Source: Triops longicaudatus
Taxonomy: Eukaryota > Arthropoda > Branchiopoda > Notostraca > Triopsidae
NCBI GenBank assembly: GCA_022885665.1
Contig: JAGQDJ010000189.1
Coordinates: 1-64,000, forward strand
Length of the DNA: 64,000 bases
Direction of reading: 5' to 3'
Position numbers and translations under genes: made by a program. Positions 56,660-64,000 of this stretch are shown here, piece by piece (position 1 is the first letter of the stretch; the number at the start of each line of letters is the position of its first letter). The notes under the pieces are model-generated. The model was not told where the DNA came from, did not search any database, and worked only from the letters and a program-made list of their open reading frames with translations.

Positions 56660-58870
56660 AATTCGACATATTCTTTCTCTCAATCCAAAGAATGCTCCGG
56701 GACCATTCTCCTAAGTTAACTTTTTTTTTTCAAAATGTATCTAAAAATAATCATTCTGAAAAGCATGCGTTAGGAGACAGTAGCATTACTTGTATGCCGT
56801 TTCTTTCGTTAGAACCATCATAGGCAAAACGCATGGTACAACCCCTCGAAGTGCCTAGATTTTGTTTCGCGAAACTCACAGTATACGTCATTTGTTCTGT
56901 TTTTAGGGGTGCGGGTGGACGTTTTAAAGAGCCTACAATATTGAGTGCGGCCCTTTTTCTGGAACCGAGCTTAGAGGCTAGGTTATGCGACAGTTGTTTT
57001 GATCTTTTAAGAAGTTGTGAATAGTATGGCGAACGAGGTTTATGAAATGAATGAGAAAGGAATGAGTAGATGTGTTTTTCGCATCCGAGCATGATCGAAA
57101 CTGGGTTCCAAACTTTTGATAGCTTTAATTTTGATAGCTTTGAATGTTGTGCTTGACCACTACAAATGTGTGTCTGGGGACAGCGTGCAATCACTTTTGG
57201 TAATATCTCGTATACTTCTATTATTTCACTTGTTATACTGGAGTTATGTGGAATTGCTCGTTGGTAGCTGTAGTATATTTTTGTGTTTTCCCGCTTCTTT
57301 CGGAAAATTTGGCGAGCTGCGTTGTGAATGCAAGAGGATCTCATCCTCCTCCCTGTCTTCGTGCACTATTGTTAAAGAGAAAACCGCTGACCAAAGGCTA
57401 AATATTGTTGTGACAATGCATTTCTGATTCTAGACCGCAGTAGCATTCGTTAGATCTATGTTATTTTCCTTGTTGTCGTAAATTGCCCTATTGCTGCTAG
57501 ATTCGTTACTTTCGCTTGAGTTTCACCCCTCCCACAAGCTCAGTGTTATAAAACTGCCAGTTCTAACATGTCAGAACCAAAATTTTAAGCGTATTTTTGC
57601 AGTAACTGTCATGGTCACTATATTCTGCAGGAAAGACTTGTATTGTATTATTCTGTAACAGTTTCCTGTTTTTTGGTCTCCTATCGTGTAATGCGATTCA
57701 TTTTTTATGCAGATTAGGAAAACAGAAGAAAATGGTTGCCATTCGACACTTACGTGCAAGCAAGCCATATCTGAATCATGATCCCAAAGTTTTACACAAT
57801 TGAACTGTGTTATTTAGAGAAAAACTTTAGTTGTTTAACGGCAATGTAGTGGAGCGCCATTAATTATTATATATACGTAACCAAAAGAATTTTTAAATTT
57901 CTGTCAAATTTTTGGCAAGTTATGGATCGAAGTCTTTGAAAAACGATGAAATGTGGGCGGTGGTAGAAAATGGGGAACTTATGGGGAACAAGAATCGCTC
58001 GGATCAGGGACCACATTGTTTATAAAACTCTGAAGTTGATTTAACCCTGTTGTGTTTTATTCATCCTTGTGTCCCTATTACTGTCTTGTGTCGCCCATCC
58101 CAGTGCAAATAGCAGCAAAGCCATTGTTTTCCCCGTGGAAGATACGGTTTTAATGCGTTAGACGTAAATACTTGTAACCATCTTGCTTTCTGTTGCTGCA
58201 GTCCAAACTTCCAGTGATAATTCTGGGCGTTTAGTCCTCATTGTGTTAAATGAAGGTTACACGAGAAAACAGTTTTCCGAGTACTATCCAAAAGTGCTTC
58301 CGTTAAAATCCCTATCTCAACGTTCGTTCTGAAACGGTCAATGTAAACTCCTCTCGCCCACAAGTTCCGCATTTTGAAACGTTTGTTTACAGTATACAAT
58401 AAAAGAACATTTTCATTCAATCCATTGTTATACGTCGTTAGCTCAGTGAAGAGGCGTTAGGGGTTGCAGTCAATGGCTCACCATTCTTCATAAAATAATA
58501 TTACTCCGAGAACGCGACTTTGTATAACGATGGACAGCCGGAAGTGTTGATAGCTTTCCAATGAGAAGAGTCTAAACGCATTGTTGTAAAGAGTCGACAA
58601 ATCTGCATAAATTATATGACAATATTTATGGGTAAGCCTCACCTTTATGAACATAAAGGTGAGTGCGGGAAGTTGGTTGCAATGGGTGTGGCTGTCGGTT
58701 TCATCAAAAATACACAATCAGGACTCACCTTGAAGCACAACTGACTGACACAAATAGGTGTTGGAACAATATACGCTATCGTTTGAAAACATTTGGTTCT
58801 GTCGAACCTTATCCGGAACTCGGTCTCTTTCAGTACTGATTTTGACACACAAAAAAAGTCGTAACGGTCC
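56660..58870 (+). other. 3' UTR of the BTB-ZF gene and intergenic region
   Basis: No supported coding sequence. An AATAAA at 58398-58403 is the best plus-strand polyadenylation signal, which would make a 1.7-kb 3' UTR. Earlier, weaker signals are possible. Confidence 0.4.
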
Positions 58871-58876
58871 TATAAA
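58871..58876 (+). promoter_or_regulatory. TATA box of the secreted-protein gene
   Basis: TATAAA followed by GCGC lies 85 bases before the start codon at 58956, giving a predicted 5' UTR of about 55 bases. Confidence 0.65.
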
Positions 58877-58955
58877 GCGCGACACATGTTCGAGTATTTT
58901 CGTTAGTGGTGAACTTGAGAGCTTTTCGTACGTTTGGAGCTACAGATTTACAAAC

Positions 58956-60934
58956 ATGAAGCTAGTAATATTGTCTGTCTTGATTGCGGTGGCTTGCGTA
59001 AGTTTTGCCTACAGATACGATAGATTTGATTAACCAATTTAAAATGTGATATTTTGCGTAGGGTTTCCCAATGCCCCAATCGTATCCGAGTTTACCTGTC
59101 GCTGACATTGATAATTTGCGTAATATGTTCCGCAATTTCTTAAACGGGACTTTGGCCCAAATTAATGCCACAAACTTCTTGAGCTTTGGCTTTGACAGTA
59201 AGGAAATAACTAAAAGGTTACTGCAAATCTAATATTCTATTTTTTTTTTCAGAACTAAATGAAACTGCCTCGAGATTTAACAGGATGTTAAATCGCACAG
59301 TGTTGAAAACAATGGCGGATCCTTTAGCCGAGGTATCTTTAGTGGACAAAGCTCAATGCAATAAATTAATTTCTTCTTCTTCAGTTAACTTGTCTGGCGA
59401 CAGACCAACGCGCTGCTTTTAAAAAATGTCAAGATTTCACTGCAAACAAAGTATGCAAGTACAGTCAAGTAAAAGCTCCTTACTCCCGGGTCCCGTATTC
59501 GCGGCGAAATTTTTGAGACCGAGTCTTTATTCGCAGCAAAATACTTAGCTATTTGTGGGTCGTGCTGTTCAAAATCGTTACAAATCATATATTTTTGGGT
59601 ACAAACTAACACTAATATTACCGTTATTTATTTGTGCAACATACTACCAGAAAGAAGTATCAACTCAATCGTTACGCGAACTATCTTTCAATTTAATGTT
59701 TCACTCCTCATTCGAGATTTTCCTTATCCGGTGACTTTTTCGGGAACGTAACCACCGCGAATAAGGAGCTTTTACTGTACGCAGACTGTTTACATTTTGA
59801 CGAATTACTCATTCAAAATTTTTGCTCGGACAGTGTCCATCGATTTGTGCTTTGAAAGAAACTGGAGCGGTAAGTTGTAATTTTGAACATTATTAACTGC
59901 ACTTCCTTTCTTTTCAATAAAGAAAATAAAAACGGGTGATCCTGTTTCCAATCTCAGATCGATTCATCGGGTAATGTTATTCAAGCTAGTCTAGCTAGTA
60001 TCATTACTGCGACGAATTTGACAGAAACTCAGAAAATGGCTGCGATTACTGCGCTGCAAAGATGTCTTATGATGAACGTTTCTGGAGCAGTATCTGCGGT
60101 GCAATGTATGCGGACTACAAATCAATTTAAACGTTTAATAATTCTTTTTGACTTTAGCAATTTTTACGAACTTTACGGGAATACCCTTGGAACAATCCTG
60201 CATATCTGCCGGTATAGCCTCTTCCTGCGTCCTCCAAGCTCTTGTCACAAACGTAAGATGTTTTTTTTTTAATTTTTTACTACAATATTAGAAAGTCCTA
60301 ATTGATCAGCCTTGCGGTCATCACTCAAAATCTTACCAGGGCTGTGTCAAAATACCACGTTTTGCAGCCATAGTGGAAATGCCTCGCGAACTAGGAAACT
60401 CACAAAAACTTTCTGAGGAATCATCCTCAGAAGAAGACGAAGACGATGAAGAGGAGGATGCGGAAAACGCGCAAATTCGGACGCAACGAATGGCAGAGGG
60501 AGTTCAAGAATCATCACCTGAAACTGATGACGAGGACGAAGTAGCTGAAGCTCAACAACAAGTTGGTTCTTTAGCTCTATACCAAGTCACGGGTAAAGAG
60601 GAAGAAGAACCTTCCAGCGAAGAAGTACGCTATATACATATTTCTTAAAAAAAAAAAGAAAGAAAGAAAGAATAGAAAGAAAATGAACTCAGTGATTTTT
60701 CGTTAGGAAGAGGAGCTTCAAGGTCGGGTAGAACGTGATCTTGTCGGAACTGGAAGTCAACATAAAGGAAGTAATGGCAGAAGCGCAAATCACAAGGATG
60801 GCCATGGAAGGGGTAATGGCAGAGGACGTGGGTTTAAGCACGGAAGAAACTGTACGACTACGACGACTTCACCTACTAGCGTTAACGTTACCGAAGTCGT
60901 CACCGAACCCGACGCAGAGAATACTGACCCTTAA
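58956..60934 (+). CDS. Unrecognised secreted cysteine-containing glycoprotein with acidic and Gly/Arg/His-rich tail
   Basis: Nine exons join to 387 aa: 58956-58997, 59062-59197, 59253-59332, 59385-59450, 59834-59869, 59958-60105, 60158-60252, 60292-60624, 60707-60934. The first exon is a signal peptide (MKLVILSVLIAVAC). The mature N-terminal half is helical and has spaced cysteines (TCLATD, KKCQDF, CPSIC, QRCLMM, QSCISA, SSCVLQ, QPCGHH, QGCVK) and about seven N-glycosylation sequons. Next comes an acidic Ser/Glu/Asp stretch (SEESSSEEDEDDEEEDAE), then a Gly/Asn/His/Arg-rich basic stretch (GRGNGRGRGFKHGRN) and a Thr-rich end. The exon 6 donor was chosen at GTATGC because only that keeps the next exon open. 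The Cys-containing half resembles small helical secreted carrier-type folds, but I do not recognise the family. A MITE sits in intron 4. Confidence 0.85.
59460..59779. mobile_element. MITE (Tc1/mariner/pogo type) in intron 4
   Basis: The left end TACAGTCAAGTAAAAGCTCC is repeated, inverted, at the right end (complement TACAGTAAAAGCTCCTTATT). TA dinucleotides flank it, and the 320-bp interior is non-coding. It accounts for most of the 383-nt intron 4, while the gene's other introns are mostly 40-90 nt. Confidence 0.8.
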
Positions 60935-61034
60935 ATTTCAATGCTAAGTTCTACCATTTTCTCTTATTTACTTAAATTTGGTACAGGGCTAGAAAAATTT
61001 TAAACTGTTATTATTTCTCGGCATTTTATTTGCA

Positions 61035-61040
61035 AATAAA
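61035..61040 (+). terminator. Polyadenylation signal of the secreted-protein gene
   Basis: AATAAATAAA begins 101 bases after the stop at 60934. Confidence 0.7.
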
Positions 61041-61464
61041 TAAACTGATACGTCTGTACGCACTAAAATTGAAATATGAATTGGATATCACTGCCAGATT
61101 CCAACAATGACACATTACAGAATGGTCTTTCGAAGCGGATGATTTTTTTTTGTAAATCCTGTTCTGGTGCCTTTCACTTTCCGAGGTAATTTAGGCTACT
61201 CCTAGGATGTCGTACAAAAGCTGTCCTAGCCACATTTGTAGAAATCAATTTCATTTAAAATTAGCCTATTGACAAACTACGTTAATTGGCTCTCATAATT
61301 TACTCCACCCCTTTCTGTAAGCCGTCTTCCGGTCGGACGCGTTTTGAATGCCCTTCCGTAAGGATAACTATATTGTAAACTAGTGTGAATGAGTCAGGAC
61401 TGGACACGGAGATCATTTGTTCGAGAGCAAATGAAGCGTGTTGAACTTTTATTCGGCCGCGCGT

Positions 61465-61471
61465 TATATAT
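61465..61471 (+). promoter_or_regulatory. TATA box of the micro-exon gene
   Basis: TATATAT lies 96 bases before the ATG at 61561, the same layout as in the preceding gene. Confidence 0.65.
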
Positions 61472-61560
61472 CGTGCTGCTTTAGCCAGACACGTTCATTC
61501 GACTAGGTTACATTATTGACGCAACATTCCGTAAACCGTTCGATCTTCTGGTTCCAAATC

Positions 61561-63100
61561 ATGAAGCTTCATTACACTTTAGTGGTTTTGTTTGGTTTTG
61601 CAGCTTCAGCGTCGGTAAAACATTTATTATGATTTTCATTTATTGTGTTAACTTAGATGACTATATTTTCGATTTACGTGTTTTTGCATTAGGCGGGTCC
61701 GATTCTCAACATCACAAGTAAGTTAGCCAACATAATTTTACTACTAATAAAGAGCTACTCTCACAAAATATTATTTTGCGGCTACCGACAGTTTTGCCCG
61801 GACTAAATCTTAGTCAACCTTTCAATTTGACACGTAGGTATCCTCGTATAGTTTTCGATACTTCCTAACATACTTTTTTTCAGTGAACCCGTTGGCTTCT
61901 TTACTGCCTCACTTGAATCTGACCCGTAAGTTTTGAATATGTGTTTTACTACAACAATGTCTAATTTAATGTAATAGTGTTCCCACGATTAAACGCTTCG
62001 ACTCTGGGAACTGTTCAACCATTGAACTTATCACGTAAGCAAATCGTGTACTTTAAAATTTGATCCAATTGTAAGCGCTTTTCTCGCTAGTGCTGAACCT
62101 CGGGTCACTACCACGATTCAACATTACACGTAAATACAAAATCTACCCTATATAGTATCACTTCGTAACTTTTTCGTTGTTTAGTTTTGCCCGGACTCAA
62201 TCTCACTGGTAAAGATCTTATTCTCAAAAAGTGAAATTCGTGTACTCATTTTGGAAACTTTGCAGCGCTCCGCCCACTGAATATAACAGCCGGATCACGT
62301 AAAGACTCAAAAGCTGGCTGTACTGTTTTTATTCATACATTTTCTTGACAGTTGTCTCGCCATTAAGTTTACTGCCTCTCTTTAATATATCCGCGGTTCC
62401 ACGACTGAACTTTACAGGTAGTTGTGCTAACAAAACAAGTTCTCTGTATCGCAAATGAGTTTTCCTTTGTTTTTAATCCAAGGCATCCAGCCTGCTCAGC
62501 TGAATCTAACCTTGTTGCCGCTGCTTCCCAGACTTAACTTGACTACATTTCCATTAAACATTAGTACATTCCCTCGTTTTAATCTGTTCAACACAGCAAA
62601 CACGGGGATTCTCAACACCTCATTCCTGAACACTCCACTGCTCCGGGTAAAATCTCAGTAACAATTAGCAAAACACATTTTCATGTACAGTTTCCCTGGG
62701 CAGTTCGGAAGAAGCGTAAAGGACGGCTCTTCTGAGGAAGTGGCCGACGAAATGGTAGTAGCTTATTACTATTGTAGCAAAGAATCCTGAATGGAGCTGA
62801 CTATAGGTTTCGTTTAAACCTGAAGCGTACACTGCCCTCGTGGACAGTGCATCCGGGACCGCGACTTTAATCAGCGAAAGCACTCTTGCCGCTATAACGC
62901 AAGCTGAACAAGAAAACCTGAGCGCTGAGACGGAAACTAGCAATGACCCTGATCCAGTTGACATCCCTGAAGGTGTTGAGTTCGTCAGTACCAACAGGCC
63001 CATCCCTAAAGACGACAAGCCCACGGACGAAACTCTTCTCCCTCCAGGTACTAACACAGGACGTCGCCCCTCCTCCGGACGCCCTGGCAACAGGGGATAA
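61561..63100 (+). CDS. Unrecognised secreted protein built from tandem micro-exons encoding LNLT-type sequon repeats
   Basis: Twelve exons join to 296 aa: 61561-61614, 61693-61717, 61792-61833, 61884-61925, 61978-62034, 62091-62129, 62185-62208, 62266-62298, 62352-62417, 62483-62646, 62704-62754, 62807-63100. Exon 1 is a signal peptide (MKLHYTLVVLFGFAASAS). Exons 2-9 are 24-66 nt and all end in phase 1 right after an Asn-x-Thr/Ser sequon or a few residues later. They code units such as LPGLNLSQPFNLT, LNPLASLLPHLNLT and LNLGSLPRFNIT. Exon 10 carries several more units without introns. About 15 sequons fall in the array, implying a heavily glycosylated Leu/Pro/Asn repeat. The last two exons code an acidic Ser/Thr/Glu/Pro-rich tail. 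Introns are 50-78 nt. Function unknown. Confidence 0.85.
61693..62646 (+). repeat. Tandem micro-exon array (LP-x-LNLT repeat units)
   Basis: Nine successive exons code variants of Leu-Pro-x-Leu-Asn-Leu-Thr. Exons 3-9 are symmetrical (phase 1 to 1), so each can be skipped or duplicated without changing frame. Junctions use GTAAGT/GTAAGC/GTAAAT/GTAAAG/GTAGGT/GTAGTT donors. The pattern points to repeated exon duplication. Confidence 0.8.
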
Positions 63101-63225
63101 CAGATTAACACGGCTAACGAGCTTTCTTGACGGAAAATGAACCGGCGGACACTGTTTAATCTCCTACTGCATTGAGCGTTATGTTGAACACATATCTAAA
63201 GCTTGCAGTGTGTATTGATTCATTT

Positions 63226-63231
63226 AATAAA
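63226..63231 (+). terminator. Polyadenylation signal of the micro-exon gene
   Basis: AATAAA lies 126 bases after the stop. On the opposite strand the same bases include ATTAAA (63228-63223), 64 bases after the IMD-like stop, so the two convergent genes may share this site. Confidence 0.65.
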
Positions 63232-63291
63232 GTTTCTGAAGCATTCGTTAAGCAGACATCACAATTGAAAAACCCAGGCAGTGTTGAATTA

Positions 63292-64000
63292 TTACGCAGT
63301 AAGAAGTTCAGGATTATTTGACATGAAAACGTACAAGTTTTTGACAGTATCTTTTTTATCTTGCTTCCATAAAATCTCTGCTAGGTCCTTAACCAATGCT
63401 CCTCCGCTGTTTCTTGAAATCCACGTCATCAGCAAGTGGTACATAACCTGTTAAGGAAATAATTAAGCAGGAAACTTACTGGTATTAAGAAAGTGTCAAC
63501 CTCTCGGATCCCATAGCTCGCATAGGTCATGGTGAGGACCCTGGCTTCCTTTTGCAACCCAAGCCGTTTGCCAAGAATAAGAACTTCATTGGCATCCGTG
63601 AAAAACTTGGAGACGAATACGGCTAAGCAAAGGTTAAGCGGGATAGTGCAATCTAGAAAAAGAATAAACGCTAAAGACTGATTTATGAATGAACACGCTT
63701 GATCTCACCTTTATACGAAGTAGGAAGTTCTTTTTTGGGTTTGGATGTGATGTAGGACTTTAAGCTCGTTCCCAAGTGAAGTACGCCAGCATTGCTAATA
63801 TTGATGTCTCCGACAATTATCGTGTTGCAGGAGCCAAGATTGCCGGGGGGTTTGGCACGCGGTGGAATATTCGGGTTGTCTGGGCTACTTGGAATACTTG
63901 CCTCGGGAATAAACGGAATTGAATTCAATGCACTGGCAATCTGGTTTTCAATGATAACTGCATCGTTTTCGTTATCATCTCCACCAAACTCGAAGCCTGG
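63292..64000 (-). CDS. IMD-like adaptor with RHIM-like motif and death domain (C-terminal part)
   Basis: Three exons (64000-63709, running off the window; 63652-63480; 63447-63292) join in frame to the last 206 residues. The upstream part is acidic, then Pro/Ser-rich. Next is NTIIVGDINISNAGVLHLGT, which resembles the cryptic RHIM of the insect IMD pathway that forms amyloid-like signalling assemblies. The last about 105 residues read as a death domain (ILGKRLGLQKEARVLTMTYA, then YHLLMTWISRNSGGALVKDL and WKQDKKDTVKNL). RHIM plus C-terminal death domain without a visible kinase fits IMD, the adaptor linking peptidoglycan receptors to NF-kB. A RIP-kinase-like N-terminus beyond the window cannot be excluded. 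The introns are 32 nt (63448-63479) and 56 nt (63653-63708); the first is unusually short. Confidence 0.75.

Noticed and set aside
61693..62646. CRISPR-like regular spacing of short repeats
   Set aside because: The spacing comes from exon-intron alternation with GT-AG borders in an animal gene; the repeat is at protein level, not identical DNA repeats.
62647..62690. Alternative splice from 62657 to 62691 in the micro-exon gene
   Set aside because: It keeps the frame but needs a 33-nt intron; the 57-nt intron ending at 62703 fits frame and size better.
62665..63111. 148-codon minus-strand frame opposite the last exons of the micro-exon gene
   Set aside because: A shadow of the real plus-strand exons; no independent splice or family support.

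Overview
The window is nuclear DNA from an arthropod, probably a crustacean or other pancrustacean. The evidence is spliced genes with GT-AG introns, a Slowpoke channel whose protein closely matches the insect form (including its paired alternative exons), a SmydA-type SET/MYND protein, a tramtrack-type BTB zinc-finger protein, and an IMD-like adaptor. Species cannot be fixed from sequence alone. Base composition is mildly AT-rich. There are a few microsatellites and homopolymers, one ambiguous base (11738) and several short inverted-repeat elements.

Layout: (1) 2137-41499, plus strand: the complete coding region of a BK-type calcium-activated potassium channel (slowpoke). I assembled 28 exon positions. 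Three of these (exons 7, 9 and 12) exist as tandem, equal-length, same-phase alternative copies, and there are three in-frame cassettes of 24, 30 and 60 nt. With all cassettes included, the spliced frame closes exactly at 1165 aa; without them it is 1127 aa. Intron 1 is 16.6 kb. (2) 44570-42751, minus strand: a 541-aa MYND/SET protein in three exons, the first only 15 nt, convergent with slo. (3) About 44.6-53.8 kb: no convincing gene; a GC/GAGA-rich segment at 47.6-48.53 kb, ending in a splice donor, is probably the promoter and 5' exon of the next gene. (4) 53859-56659, plus: a 647-aa BTB protein with three C2H2 fingers. (5) 58956-60934, plus: an unrecognised 387-aa secreted cysteine-containing glycoprotein with acidic and Gly/Arg/His-rich tails, preceded by a TATA box. 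(6) 61561-63100, plus: an unrecognised 296-aa secreted protein, also with a TATA box. Most of it is built from an array of tiny phase-1 exons, each encoding a Leu-Pro-x-Leu-Asn-Leu-Thr-like unit that ends in an N-glycosylation sequon. (7) 63292 to the window end, minus: the C-terminal 206 aa of an IMD-like adaptor (RHIM-like motif plus death domain), convergent with gene 6.

The neighbouring genes do not form one pathway. The channel, the methyltransferase-like protein and the transcription factor are ordinary arthropod genes. The most novel material is the last 6 kb: two adjacent, similarly organised secreted-protein genes, one carrying the micro-exon sequon array.
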